Origin: Panacibacter microcysteis
Lineage (GTDB): Bacteria; Bacteroidota; Bacteroidia; Chitinophagales; Chitinophagaceae
DNA length: 64,000 bases
Assembly: GCF_015831355.1 (NCBI RefSeq)
Contig: NZ_JADWYR010000002.1
Location: 1,708,296 to 1,772,295 of the forward strand
Reading direction: 5' to 3'
The first letter of the stretch is position 1. The number at the start of each line of letters is the position of its first letter. Below, piece by piece: positions 1-8,882 of this stretch. Made by a program: the position numbers and the translations under genes. Under the pieces are notes generated by a model. That model searched no databases and had not been told where the DNA came from. It was given only the letters and a program-made list of their open reading frames with translations.

Positions 1-29
1 AAAAGCATATAAGCTTGTAAATTTAGTTT

Positions 30-554
30 ATGGTTCAATTTACAACTGTGATCCTTAAGTTTGACCAACAGGGTGAAAAAACAGGCTGGACATATATTAT
101 AGTTCCTGCTGATATTGCACAACAACTGATGCCGGGCAATAAAAAAAGTTTTCGCGTAAAAGGCAGACTGGACGAGTTTGCCATTGAACGGTTGGCTTTG
201 ATGCCTGCCGGTGGCGGAGATTTTATTATGCCCTTAAATGCTGCCACCAGGAAAGGCATTGGCAAAAAACAGGGAGCTATGGTTACTGCCACACTTGAAG
301 CAGACAATAAAGAAATACAACCGCCTGAGGATTTTATAGAATGTCTGAAAGATGAACCCGGCGCGTATGATTTTTTCTTTGGACTGGCAAAATCTCACCG
401 GCTATACTTTATTAACTGGATAAATGAAGCAAAAACGATACAAACAAAAACAAAGCGTATTGCCCAGGCAGTGAATGCCCTCGCCAGGCAACTTGATTTT
501 GGTACAATGATCAGGTCTATTAAAAAAGAAAACGAAATGCTGAAAGGCAGGTGA
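30..554 (+). CDS. DUF1905 / YdeI-OmpD-associated family protein
   Basis: A 174-residue protein with no signal peptide or membrane segment, so probably cytoplasmic. Residues about 1-95 fit the small beta-barrel of DUF1905 (KKSFRVKGRLDEF, then GKKQGAMVTATLE). Residues about 105-170 fit the helical YdeI/OmpD-associated segment, with the typical SHRLYFINWINEAKT stretch followed by a Lys/Arg-rich end. This two-part arrangement is common in Bacteroidota. Distant relatives are named for bacteriocin protection, but the biochemical role of the family is not established and I infer none. The gene stands alone and a half copy of the dispersed repeat follows it. Confidence 0.8.
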   Translation: MVQFTTVILKFDQQGEKTGWTYIIVPADIAQQLMPGNKKSFRVKGRLDEFAIERLALMPAGGGDFIMPLNAATRKGIGKKQGAMVTATLEADNKEIQPPEDFIECLKDEPGAYDFFFGLAKSHRLYFINWINEAKTIQTKTKRIAQAVNALARQLDFGTMIRSIKKENEMLKGR

Positions 555-594
555 TATAAATCAGATTTTTCTTTTATTGATATTGTTTTCATCC

Positions 595-690
595 CTTCGC
601 ACTAATCTTCGCTTCAGCTGAATAAAGTTGCAACCGTACAAGGGTGCGACGCAACAGCAGCCTCATGTATGCACTGCTGCCGGGTTCATA
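595..690 (-). repeat. Dispersed intergenic repeat, single A-type arm
   Basis: The core at 636-655 reads GTACAAGGGTGCGACGCAAC, the reverse complement of the A core with one change. It continues outward as CAGCAGCCTCATG and ends near 686 in the GC-rich GCTGCCGGG tail seen at other copies. The inner flank (TTCGCACTAATCTTCGC, near 596) carries the CGAAG-type spacer motif. No partner arm was found. It lies between two plus-strand genes. Confidence 0.7.
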
Positions 691-803
691 ATAAAAACAA
701 AAGATCAATGTCTTAAGCCGTGATACTCATGCTTCGGTAAACAGTTAAGGTTTAATGAATATCGGTAGAGTAAATTAGGTTATCCATTCACTGAATCATT
801 GTT

Positions 804-2096
804 ATGAAAAAAGTTTGCATGGTAGTTTATGCCTGCGTGCTTTCGTGCTGCATGCATGGCCAACCTTCCCGGGATTTTGCGGCTTTTCGCGACGCCTTTG
901 TAACAACATATAAAAAACTTGAAATACGTCCTGCGGCACCTTCATATGCAGACAATCTTCAAAATATACCCCGCCTGCCAGACATTCAGCAACAACTGGC
1001 TTTTTTCAGGGACGCAGAAAAGAAGATAGCCGGTTTTGCCAATCTCTGGCTTGGTGAGGAAGAGTTACTTGACCTGGACATGATGAAATTTGAGACCAAT
1101 CTTAACCTGCAAAGGCTGGCACTCGAAAAAAAATGGGCTGAGGAAAAGCCGTCTGTTATTCCATCTGGTAATATTTACCAAATTCCTCATGGTAAAGAAT
1201 GGTATACATATTTATTAAACAGATATACAGGCGAGAATGTTAATGCAGATGAAATTTTTCTCAATGATTCTGAAGAAGCAACGCGCCTGGGCCGGCAAAT
1301 TGATACATTGGCAGCAGCCCATGGTCTCTCTCTGCAGCAGTTGATTATACATATGCAGGACCGTGCGTTTGCCCCTGAAACTGACACCGGCAAGTCAACT
1401 GCGGTTGCAAATGCTGCCCGGCTTATACACAGCAAAATGCCTTTGTTGTTTAACCAGCCATCAGCATTTACTGTTGGCTTTGCAGATGAAAAGCTGTTGC
1501 CTGGCAATCACCCCGGTGAGCAATATCATACACATGTAACCAGCATGTACCTATATAAGCTATTACCCGGCGCTTATTACCAGCAGCAGTTGGCTGCCAG
1601 GGCGGTCAAAAGCCCTGTACAGGCATTGTTCCGGTATGATAACTTTACCAATGCCTGGGCTGCATATGCAGAAACCCTTGGCAAAGAAATGGACGTGTAC
1701 AGCAGTTTCTACGAAGAAATTAGCCAGTTGCAATGTGCGCTGTTGCGTTGCGTTCGTTCCGTTTTAGATATCGGGATCAACTTTTATGGCTGGGCAGATG
1801 ATAAAGCCATAAACACCTGGCAGGCATATATGCCAGCCGGCGTTGGGAACGTGCAACAGGAAATTTATGCAGTAAAACACCTGCCCGCTCATGCTGTGGC
1901 ATGCAGTTATGGCTGTATGCTCTTTGTACAATGGAAAAAAGAACTGCAGGCAAGACAAGGATCATCTTTTAACATACGCGACTTCCACGACAGGCTCCTG
2001 AAAAAAGGCGCTCTTCCCTTTTTTATGGTTAAAAAGAACGTCTTTCGCAAATCAGCATCAGCGCATACTTCCGGCATCTCCACTGCCACCCGTTAA
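804..2096 (+). CDS. Secreted DUF885-like protein lacking the metal-binding motif
   Basis: A 430-residue protein with an N-terminal signal-like segment (about residues 1-20, ending CCMHGQ). The C-terminal half matches the DUF885 metallohydrolase fold: AWAAYAETLGKEM (284-296) corresponds to the family's GWALYAE block, and the stretch VRSVLDIGINFYGW corresponds to the helix that follows it. The family's zinc motif HExxPGHH should lie about 30 residues before the YAE block. Here that place reads YKLLPGAY (251-258), so the His, Glu and final His ligands are absent while the Pro-Gly pair remains. Known: DUF885 proteins are M1/M2-like metallopeptidases. Inferred: this copy is catalytically dead, or binds without cleaving. 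An intact paralogue lies at 55992-57287. Confidence 0.7.
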   Translation: MKKVCMVVYACVLSCCMHGQPSRDFAAFRDAFVTTYKKLEIRPAAPSYADNLQNIPRLPDIQQQLAFFRDAEKKIAGFANLWLGEEELLDLDMMKFETNLNLQRLALEKKWAEEKPSVIPSGNIYQIPHGKEWYTYLLNRYTGENVNADEIFLNDSEEATRLGRQIDTLAAAHGLSLQQLIIHMQDRAFAPETDTGKSTAVANAARLIHSKMPLLFNQPSAFTVGFADEKLLPGNHPGEQYHTHVTSMYLYKLLPGAYYQQQLAARAVKSPVQALFRYDNFTNAWAAYAETLGKEMDVYSSFYEEISQLQCALLRCVRSVLDIGINFYGWADDKAINTWQAYMPAGVGNVQQEIYAVKHLPAHAVACSYGCMLFVQWKKELQARQGSSFNIRDFHDRLLKKGALPFFMVKKNVFRKSASAHTSGISTATR

Positions 2097-2137
2097 TTTT
2101 TTTCTGTTATACGTAAACGTTTAAGCCGTTAATGGAG

Positions 2138-2145
2138 TTATTTTG
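2138..2145 (+). promoter_or_regulatory. Candidate -7 box of the suf operon
   Basis: TTATTTTG resembles the Bacteroidota -7 consensus TAnnTTTG. It lies about 120 nt before the A-type carrier start. No well-spaced -33 TTTG is obvious. Placement rests on pattern and position only. Confidence 0.35.
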
Positions 2146-2151
2146 CAGCTT

Positions 2152-2215
2152 AAAACTGCCGCCCCTGTACATTATGTCCACAAAATCAATGCACCAAATA
2201 CAAAATGGCAGTTTT
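2152..2215 (+). promoter_or_regulatory. Inverted repeat in the suf operon leader
   Basis: AAAACTGCC (2152-2160) and GGCAGTTTT (2207-2215) are perfect 9-nt complements separated by 46 nt. They fall between the candidate -7 box and the first suf start codon, so they could form a leader hairpin or an operator. Base complementarity is the only evidence. Confidence 0.4.
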
Positions 2216-2264
2216 GAACATACAGGCAACGTATTTGTTGTTTGTATTTAAACGGATAACTACA

Positions 2265-2591
2265 ATGATAACAGTATCAGACAACGCAAAAAATTACATC
2301 GATCACCTGCTGGCCGAGCAACACAAAGAGCCGGGCACTTTTGTACGCGTGGGCGTGAAGGCCGGTGGTTGTTCTGGTTTGGAATACAAACTTGACTTTG
2401 ACACCATGACAAAAGAAGGTGATGAAATGTATGAAGACAAAGGCATTAAGATTGTAGTAGATTTTAAAAGCCTGCTGTACCTCTACGGTACAGAACTCGA
2501 CTATACAGGTGGGCTTGATGGCAAAGGCTTATTCTTTAATAATCCCAACGCTACCAGAACCTGTGGTTGCGGAGAAAGTTTTGCAGTGTAA
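2265..2591 (+). CDS. sufA: A-type Fe-S carrier (SufA/IscA family)
   Basis: A 108-residue HesB/IscA-family protein with the three invariant cysteines: Cys36 in GGCSG and Cys100/Cys102 in CGCGES near the C-terminus. A-type carriers accept nascent Fe-S clusters from the SufBCD scaffold and pass them to apo-enzymes in the cytoplasm. The frame stays open upstream to 2205, but the family normally begins close to MITVSDNAK, so I chose the ATG at 2265. It is the first gene of the suf operon, 29 nt before sufB. The symbol follows the context, because sequence alone does not separate SufA from IscA or ErpA. Confidence 0.9.
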   Translation: MITVSDNAKNYIDHLLAEQHKEPGTFVRVGVKAGGCSGLEYKLDFDTMTKEGDEMYEDKGIKIVVDFKSLLYLYGTELDYTGGLDGKGLFFNNPNATRTCGCGESFAV

Positions 2592-2620
2592 ATTTGCATT
2601 TTGAAACCTGAAAAAGGAAC

Positions 2621-4066
2621 ATGAGTAACAACAACGATATATTAGAGCGGTTGACCAGCGAACCCTACGAGTATGGGTTTGTAACAGACATTGAGATGGA
2701 AATAGCACCCAAGGGTCTGAATGAAGACACGGTGCGTTTTATCTCGGCCAAAAAGAATGAACCTGAGTGGTTGCTGGAGTGGCGTATGAAGGGTTTAAAA
2801 CATTTTCAGCAATCTGAAATGCCGCAATGGCAAAATTTTGACATGCCGTCCATAGATTTCCAGGATATTTCTTACTACGCGGCTCCTACAAAAAAACCTT
2901 CTTATAACAGTCTTGATGAAGTTGACCCTGAGTTATTGGCAACTTTTGAAAAACTGGGCATTCCCATCAACGAACAAAAAGCCCTTGCCGGCGTAGCGGT
3001 TGATGTGGTCTTTGACAGCGTTTCTGTTAAAACCACTTTCCGCGATAAGCTGGAAGAAATGGGTATCATTTTCTGCTCATTCAGCGAGGCTGTTCAAAAG
3101 CACCCCGACCTGGTGAAAAAATACCTGGGAAGCGTGGTGCCTATAACTGATAATATCTTTTCTGCATTGAATGCAGCGGTTGTTTCAGATGGCTCTTTTG
3201 TATACATACCAAAAGGTGTACGCTGCCCCATGGAGCTTTCTACTTACTTCCGCATCAATGCGCAGAATACCGGCCAGTTCGAAAGAACACTGATTATTGC
3301 AGATGAAGGAAGTTATGTAAGCTACCTGGAAGGTTGTACAGCGCCAATGCGCGACGAAAACCAGTTGCATGCAGCAGTAGTAGAATTGATTGCGCTGGAT
3401 AATGCGGAGATTAAATATTCCACTGTGCAAAACTGGTATCCAGGCGACAAAGACGGCAAAGGAGGTATTTACAATTTTGTAACGAAGCGTGGCATTTGTA
3501 AAGGTGTAAACTCGAAAATATCATGGACACAGGTAGAAACCGGCTCTGCTATTACATGGAAATACCCAAGCTGTATTTTACGTGGCGATAACTCTGTGGG
3601 CGAATTTTACTCCGTGGCGCTTACCAAGAACAAGCAGATTGCAGATACCGGTACGAAAATGTACCATATTGGTAAAAACACCCGCAGCCGTATTATTTCG
3701 AAAGGTATTTCTGCCGGTAATGGTCAGAACAGTTACCGCGGTCTGGTACAGGTAGGTACAGGTGCTGTAAATGCGCGCAACTTTACACAATGTGATTCTT
3801 TACTGATCGGCGATCGTTGTGGTGCACATACATTCCCATACATTGAATCGAAAAACAGCACCGCAATAGTAGAGCACGAAGCTACCACATCCAAGATTGG
3901 CGAAGACCAGATCTTTTACCTTAACCAACGGGGTATAGAAACAGAAAAAGCAGTAGCGTTAATCGTAAATGGTTATGCAAAAGAAGTGTTGAACCAGTTG
4001 CCGATGGAGTTTGCAGTAGAAGCGCAAAAATTGTTGGCAATCTCTTTGGAAGGCAGCGTGGGCTAA
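2621..4066 (+). CDS. sufB: Fe-S cluster assembly scaffold protein SufB
   Basis: A 481-residue SufB, full length for the family. The N-terminal segment ([12 protein letters not shown], then [16 protein letters not shown]) and the beta-helix core with its SufB blocks ([53 protein letters not shown]) are all present. SufB forms the SufBC2D complex, where the cluster is assembled from SufS/SufE-derived sulfur. An A/G-rich ribosome-binding stretch (AAAAAGGAAC) lies just before the ATG. SufB ends 286 nt before sufC, and a complete repeat pair fills that gap. Confidence 0.97.
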   Translation: MSNNNDILERLTSEPYEYGFVTDIEMEIAPKGLNEDTVRFISAKKNEPEWLLEWRMKGLKHFQQSEMPQWQNFDMPSIDFQDISYYAAPTKKPSYNSLDEVDPELLATFEKLGIPINEQKALAGVAVDVVFDSVSVKTTFRDKLEEMGIIFCSFSEAVQKHPDLVKKYLGSVVPITDNIFSALNAAVVSDGSFVYIPKGVRCPMELSTYFRINAQNTGQFERTLIIADEGSYVSYLEGCTAPMRDENQLHAAVVELIALDNAEIKYSTVQNWYPGDKDGKGGIYNFVTKRGICKGVNSKISWTQVETGSAITWKYPSCILRGDNSVGEFYSVALTKNKQIADTGTKMYHIGKNTRSRIISKGISAGNGQNSYRGLVQVGTGAVNARNFTQCDSLLIGDRCGAHTFPYIESKNSTAIVEHEATTSKIGEDQIFYLNQRGIETEKAVALIVNGYAKEVLNQLPMEFAVEAQKLLAISLEGSVG

Positions 4067-4108
4067 GCAATATCACGGGTCGGTTAGCAGAAGAACATTG
4101 GTGTTGAA

Positions 4109-4290
4109 CCCGGCAGTTGAATAAGCATTGGGCTTTTGTTGCGTCGCACTCTTGTACTTCCGGTACAAGGCTCGGCAACACCAAACGTCAGAAAGCAGTC
4201 TGCAACTGGTAATCGTCTTTCTCACTTAGCGGCTTCGCACCATGCTCATGTATATTCAGCCGCACAAGTGAGTGACACAACAGGCGATGA
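4109..4290. repeat. Dispersed intergenic repeat pair (A...B) inside the suf operon
   Basis: Left A core at 4138-4157 is an exact copy of GTTGCGTCGCACTCTTGTAC, preceded by the outer segment CCCGGCAGTTGAATAAGCAT. Right B core at 4262-4281 (GCACAAGTGAGTGACACAAC) has one change and is followed by AGGCGATGA. The arms are inverted around a 104-nt spacer. It sits between sufB and sufC, so it should be transcribed within the suf mRNA. Its B arm supplies a spurious in-frame GTG start upstream of sufC. Confidence 0.85.
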
Positions 4291-4352
4291 GTAAACAGGT
4301 AAAAGCTTGTAACATAAAAAACAACAATAATCCAGCATTTAATCAGGAACAC

Positions 4353-5117
4353 ATGTTAAGTATTAAAAATCTGAGAGCATCTGTAGAAGGAAAAGAGATC
4401 TTAAAAGGTTTAAACCTCGAAATAAAAGCAGGCGAAGTGCATGCTATCATGGGGCCCAATGGTTCCGGGAAGAGCACATTGGCATCTGTACTTGCAGGCA
4501 ATGAAAACTATGAAGTGACCGGAGGTGAAGCCTGGTTTGATGGTAAAAATCTTTTAGACCTTTCTCCTGAAGATCGTGCAAGAGAAGGTGTGTTCCTGGC
4601 ATTTCAATACCCTGTTGAAATACCAGGTGTATCAAACATCAATTTTCTTAGAACGGCGATGAGTGAGATAAGGGCTTACCGTGGTTTACCACCAATGGAA
4701 GCCAAAGAGTTTTTAAAAACCGTAAAGGAAAAACAAAAACTCGTAGAATTTGATGCGGCGCTGGCCAACCGCTCTTTAAATGAAGGTTTTTCGGGCGGTG
4801 AGAAAAAACGAAACGAAATTTTTCAGCTCGCCATGCTGGAGCCAAAGTTGGCTATACTGGATGAGACTGATTCTGGTTTGGATATTGATGCCTTACGAAT
4901 TGTTTCAAAAGGCGTAAACAAATTGCGGTCTGATAAAAATGCTTTCCTCATTATTACGCACTACCAGCGCCTGCTGGATTATATAGTGCCGGATTTTGTG
5001 CATGTTTTGTATAATGGACAGATTGTAAAAACAGGTAGTAAAGAGCTGGCGCTGGAACTGGAAGAAAAAGGATACGACTGGTTGAAAGAAACTTCCAAGG
5101 CAACTGAGCTGGCATAA
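4353..5117 (+). CDS. sufC: Fe-S cluster assembly ATPase SufC
   Basis: A 254-residue ABC-type ATPase. It shows Walker A GPNGSGKS (34-41), Q-loop FQYP (84-87), the signature FSGGEKKR (146-153) that is characteristic of SufC, Walker B LAILDE (167-172) and the switch His in THYQRLL. It powers conformational change of the SufBC2D scaffold. The open frame reaches back to 4272 but those first residues (MTQQAM...) are encoded by the repeat. The ATG at 4353 ([10 protein letters not shown]) matches the normal SufC N-terminus and length, and is preceded by AGGAAC. Confidence 0.96.
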   Translation: MLSIKNLRASVEGKEILKGLNLEIKAGEVHAIMGPNGSGKSTLASVLAGNENYEVTGGEAWFDGKNLLDLSPEDRAREGVFLAFQYPVEIPGVSNINFLRTAMSEIRAYRGLPPMEAKEFLKTVKEKQKLVEFDAALANRSLNEGFSGGEKKRNEIFQLAMLEPKLAILDETDSGLDIDALRIVSKGVNKLRSDKNAFLIITHYQRLLDYIVPDFVHVLYNGQIVKTGSKELALELEEKGYDWLKETSKATELA

Positions 5118-5177
5118 ATAAGGTACGCTTTTAACAGGGCATTGTTACAATGATTTGAGTATTTACATACCAACAAG

Positions 5178-6494
5178 ATGATCCAACAAATTACAACATC
5201 ATTATACGATCAGCTTATTGCTGACTTTGAATTACGATCCATTTTGTCTGCATCGTCTGAAACGCAGGATGTGCAGGCGCTGAGAAAAGATGGTTTTGCA
5301 CATTTTAAAAGACTCGCTTTTCCAAACACAAAAGTGGAAGACTGGAAATACGTGAACCTCTCTCCTGTTCTTAAAGAATCATTTATTACCGAACCGGAAG
5401 AAGATGTTTTATCAGCCGATGAAAAGACTATTGAAAATGCCACCATACCAGGTCTTGATTGCTATAAGATAATTACCATCAATGGCCAGTTTCGCCCGGA
5501 ATTATCTGATGTTAACTATGCAGATGGCTTATACATAGCGCCCTTATCCGCTGCTATGAACAGGCCCCTGTTTGAAGCTCATTTTGGCAGGTATGTACAA
5601 ACAGGCAAGTTTCATTTTGCAGCATTGAACACGGCTTTGTTCAGCAACGGTCTTTATATTGAAGTAAAGAACAAAACAGTTGTTGATAAACCGGTACATA
5701 TTATACATATTGTTTCTGCTGAGCACAACCTGTTTATTCAGCCACGTAATCTTTTTGTGGCAGGCGCTTTTGCAGAAGTCAGCATCATTGAAACATATGC
5801 AAGTGCAAACCAGGCAAAAGTATTTGTGAATACTGTTACAGAAATAGCGGTAGACAGGCAGGCGAATGTGCATCATTACTATATACAGACAGGCAAAGAA
5901 CAAACAAGGTACGTACACCATACAGAAGTTGCACAAGAGGCCACAAGCGTGTACAACAATTATAAAGCATCATTTCCCGGCACTGGTTTATTGCGCAACA
6001 ACTTCAACATTGCCCTCAATGGTGAAAATATTGAAAGTCATTTATACGGCATTTACCTGGCCGGCGGACAACAGGTAGTGGACAACCATACCGTTGTTGA
6101 TCACCGCAAACCGCATTGCATGAGCAATGAATTGTATAAGGGAGTTATGAAAGATGAAGCGCTGGCCGTTTTTAACGGAAAGATATTTGTGCGGGAAGAT
6201 GCACAAAAGACCAATGCCTTTCAAAAGAACAACAACCTTATGCTGAGCAAAAAAGCAGTGGTAGATTCAAAACCACAGCTTGAAATATATGCAGATGACG
6301 TAAAGTGCAGCCACGGTTCTACCATCGGCCAGTTTAATGATGATGCATTGTTTTACCTGAAGGCCAGGGGTATTGGCGAAGAAAAAGCCAAAGCTCTTCT
6401 TATACACGCATTTGCCTTTGACGTTACAGAAAAAATTCCATTGCCACAGGTGCAGGAATATATCAATCACCTGCTCGAAGAAGGATTGAAATAA
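5178..6494 (+). CDS. sufD: Fe-S cluster assembly protein SufD
   Basis: A 438-residue SufD. The N-terminus has the family block FPNTKVEDWKYVNLSP. The C-terminal beta-helix carries the conserved run DDVKCSHGSTIG and FYLKARGIGEEKAKALLIHAF, typical of SufD. SufD pairs with SufB to form the scaffold interface where the cluster is built and is also needed for iron acquisition. It lies 60 nt after sufC. A strong intercistronic hairpin follows before sufS. Confidence 0.95.
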   Translation: MIQQITTSLYDQLIADFELRSILSASSETQDVQALRKDGFAHFKRLAFPNTKVEDWKYVNLSPVLKESFITEPEEDVLSADEKTIENATIPGLDCYKIITINGQFRPELSDVNYADGLYIAPLSAAMNRPLFEAHFGRYVQTGKFHFAALNTALFSNGLYIEVKNKTVVDKPVHIIHIVSAEHNLFIQPRNLFVAGAFAEVSIIETYASANQAKVFVNTVTEIAVDRQANVHHYYIQTGKEQTRYVHHTEVAQEATSVYNNYKASFPGTGLLRNNFNIALNGENIESHLYGIYLAGGQQVVDNHTVVDHRKPHCMSNELYKGVMKDEALAVFNGKIFVREDAQKTNAFQKNNNLMLSKKAVVDSKPQLEIYADDVKCSHGSTIGQFNDDALFYLKARGIGEEKAKALLIHAFAFDVTEKIPLPQVQEYINHLLEEGLK

Positions 6495-6519
6495 ACATAT
6501 TGACGTGTTGTTGCCGGTT

Positions 6520-6552
6520 GCCAGTTACCGGTAGCGTAACGCGGTAACTGGC
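6520..6552 (+). promoter_or_regulatory. Intercistronic hairpin between sufD and sufS
   Basis: GCCAGTTACCG (6520-6530) and CGGTAACTGGC (6542-6552) form a perfect 11-bp stem with an 11-nt loop. No T-tract follows, so it is not an obvious intrinsic terminator. A role in mRNA processing, stability or relative expression of sufS is inference. Confidence 0.6.
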
Positions 6553-6567
6553 AGCAAAACAGGTTTT

Positions 6568-7815
6568 ATGACAGCAGCAACAACATTACTAAACGAAGCA
6601 ATAGATATACAAAAGATCCGCGCAGATTTTCCCATTCTCCAGACCACAGTAAATGGCAAGCCGCTTGTTTATTTTGACAATGCCGCTTCTTCTCAAAAGC
6701 CATGGAAGGTTATAAAAGCAATAGAACATTATTACACGCACCTTAACAGCAATGTACACCGTGGTGTGCATACATTAAGCCAGCAAGCAACTGGTGCTTT
6801 CGAAGAATCAAGAAGGAAAATTGCTGCGTTTATAAACGCGGCACACGACTACGAGGTAATTTATACACGCGGCACTACCGAAAGCATTAACCTGGTTGCG
6901 CACTCATACGGAAAACAATTTGTACACGAAGGAGATGAGATCATCATATCTTCCCTGGAACATCATTCCAACATTGTTCCATGGCAAATGCTGTGCGAAG
7001 AGAAGAAAGCAACGTTGAAAGTAATACCCATCAATGAAAAAGGTGAATTGCTGATGGACGCCTTCAATGCCATGCTAAATGAAAAAGTAAAACTTGTTGC
7101 TGTAAATTATATTTCTAATTCTCTGGGCACGATAAACCCGGTAAAGGAAATAATTGCTGCAGCGCATGCATTTGACATACCCGTTATGCTGGATGCAGCG
7201 CAGGCTGTACAACACATACCGATTGATGTGCAGGAGCTGGATGCAGATTTTCTCGCATTTTCAGGCCATAAGATGTACGGGCCCACAGGTATTGGTATTC
7301 TATACGGTAAAGAAAAATGGCTGAATGCAATGCCCCCATACCAGGGCGGCGGAGAAATGATCAAAACCGTGTCGTTCGAAAAAACAACTTACAACGACCT
7401 GCCGTTTAAATTTGAGGCCGGCACGCCAAATATAGAAGCATCTGTATGCCTTGGTGCAGCTATCGATTATATCAATGAAACAGGGCTGGAAAACATCAGG
7501 CAATACGAGCATGAATTGCTGCAATACGCTACAGAAAAACTTGCTGAGGTAGAAGGCATTCGTTTCATTGGCACTGCAGACAACAAGGCAAGTGTTGTTT
7601 CATTTGTTATAGGCAACATTCACCCGTATGATGTAGGTGTTATACTTGATAAACTTGGTATTGCTGTGCGTACGGGCCACCATTGTACACAACCTTTGAT
7701 GGACATATTCGCTATACCCGGCACTGTGCGTGCATCTTTTGCTTTTTACAACACAAAAGAGGAAATTGATATACTGGTGGCAGCAGTAAAAAGAGCCGCT
7801 GCTATGTTAAGTTAG
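6568..7815 (+). CDS. sufS: Cysteine desulfurase SufS
   Basis: A 415-residue PLP enzyme of the SufS (group II) class. The internal aldimine Lys is K235 in FSGHKMYGPTG, and the catalytic Cys is C373 in RTGHHCTQP. It takes sulfur from cysteine, leaving alanine, and holds it as a persulfide that SufE carries to SufB. The short loop after Cys373 agrees with a SufE-dependent enzyme, and sufE does follow in the same direction. A 226-nt gap holding a repeat pair separates them. Confidence 0.96.
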   Translation: MTAATTLLNEAIDIQKIRADFPILQTTVNGKPLVYFDNAASSQKPWKVIKAIEHYYTHLNSNVHRGVHTLSQQATGAFEESRRKIAAFINAAHDYEVIYTRGTTESINLVAHSYGKQFVHEGDEIIISSLEHHSNIVPWQMLCEEKKATLKVIPINEKGELLMDAFNAMLNEKVKLVAVNYISNSLGTINPVKEIIAAAHAFDIPVMLDAAQAVQHIPIDVQELDADFLAFSGHKMYGPTGIGILYGKEKWLNAMPPYQGGGEMIKTVSFEKTTYNDLPFKFEAGTPNIEASVCLGAAIDYINETGLENIRQYEHELLQYATEKLAEVEGIRFIGTADNKASVVSFVIGNIHPYDVGVILDKLGIAVRTGHHCTQPLMDIFAIPGTVRASFAFYNTKEEIDILVAAVKRAAAMLS

Positions 7816-7822
7816 ATGTGCA

Positions 7823-8021
7823 GTAGCCCGGCTGCAGGTAAATATGGCATCGCCTGTTGCGTCGCACTCTTGTACGTTCTGTTGTGAAATGATCAAGTGC
7901 GAAGCAAAGATGCTGAAGGGGCAATTACAACAGTCTGCAAGGTCGCATCTTGCTGAGTGATGCACAGCAGTACAAGTGAGTGACACAACAAAAGTTTAAT
8001 AGTAGTAATACAGCCTGCTAC
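7823..8021. repeat. Dispersed intergenic repeat pair (A...B) between sufS and sufE
   Basis: The left outer end GTAGCCCGGCTG (7823-7834) and the right end CAGCCTGCTAC (8011-8021) form imperfect terminal inverted repeats. The A core (7856-7875) and B core (7970-7989) are both exact copies, inverted around a 94-nt spacer. This is one of the most complete copies, and it is the second repeat inside the suf operon. Confidence 0.88.
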
Positions 8022-8041
8022 AAAAAAATATCCAGGTTTTT

Positions 8042-8470
8042 ATGACGATAAATGAAACACAGGACGAACTGATAGAAGAGTTTTCACTGTTTGGTGACTG
8101 GATGGAGAAATATGAGAACATCATCCAGATGGGCAAAGAGTTGCCGCTGATTGAAGACCAATACAAAACCGATGACAATCTTATAAAAGGCTGCCAGTCG
8201 CGGGTCTGGCTGCATGCTGACTATAGCGGTGGCAGGGTGATTTTTACTGCAGACAGCGATGCCATCATTACAAAAGGTTTGGTAAGCATGGTTGTTCGTG
8301 TATTGAGTAACCATACGCCGGATGAGATCATGCATGCAGACCTTTATTTTGTTGACCAGATTGGTTTAAAAGAACATCTTTCAGTTACCAGGTCAAACGG
8401 GTTGGTATCGATGATAAAGCAAATGAAGCTGTATGCTATTGCCATTAAAACAAAAGAAAATGCCGGTTAA
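8042..8470 (+). CDS. sufE: Sulfur acceptor protein SufE
   Basis: A 142-residue SufE-family protein. The reactive cysteine is C51 in KGCQSRVW, the family hallmark. SufE receives the persulfide sulfur from SufS and hands it to SufB. The N-terminal helix (DELIEEFSLFGDWMEKYENII) and overall length are typical. Its stop lies 2 nt before the next start, so it is tightly coupled to the SufT-like gene. Confidence 0.95.
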   Translation: MTINETQDELIEEFSLFGDWMEKYENIIQMGKELPLIEDQYKTDDNLIKGCQSRVWLHADYSGGRVIFTADSDAIITKGLVSMVVRVLSNHTPDEIMHADLYFVDQIGLKEHLSVTRSNGLVSMIKQMKLYAIAIKTKENAG

Positions 8471-8472
8471 TC

Positions 8473-8787
8473 ATGATTGATAAAATAACACTTGAAATAA
8501 AGATCATTGAAGCATTGCAAACCGTATTCGACCCTGAAATGCCGGCGAATATCTACGATCTTGGGCTGGTTTACAACATTGACATAAAAGAAGATGGTTA
8601 TGTAAACATCACCATGACGTTAACAGCACCCGGCTGCCCTGTTGCAGGTGAAATTATTATGGATGTAGATAGCAAGGTGAGAAGTATAGACGGTGTTAAA
8701 GACGTAAACGTTATGCTTACATTCGATCCGGCATGGAACAGGGATATGATGACAGAAGAAGCCAAACTTGAGCTTGGATTTTTATAA
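8473..8787 (+). CDS. sufT: MIP18/DUF59-family Fe-S maturation protein (SufT-like)
   Basis: A 104-residue DUF59 (MIP18) protein. It shows the DPE motif (20-22), the block NIYDLGLVY, and the reactive Cys55 in TAPGCPVAG. DUF59 proteins such as SufT and the N-terminal part of Mrp help in Fe-S target maturation. Position as the last gene of the suf operon, 2 nt after sufE, supports the SufT label. No terminator with a T-tract is evident directly after it. Confidence 0.88.
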   Translation: MIDKITLEIKIIEALQTVFDPEMPANIYDLGLVYNIDIKEDGYVNITMTLTAPGCPVAGEIIMDVDSKVRSIDGVKDVNVMLTFDPAWNRDMMTEEAKLELGFL

Positions 8788-8882
8788 CTTCTGACATTAA
8801 TTCTTACTTAAAGAAGATGGTTTAATTATATGCTAATGATATTAAAAGTGGTTCTAATATAATTTAGCATCACTTTACTATC

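Noticed and set aside
7823..8021. Target-site duplication flanking the best repeat copy
   Set aside because: No convincing direct repeat of 2-9 nt borders the element, so insertion by a standard transposase cannot be claimed.
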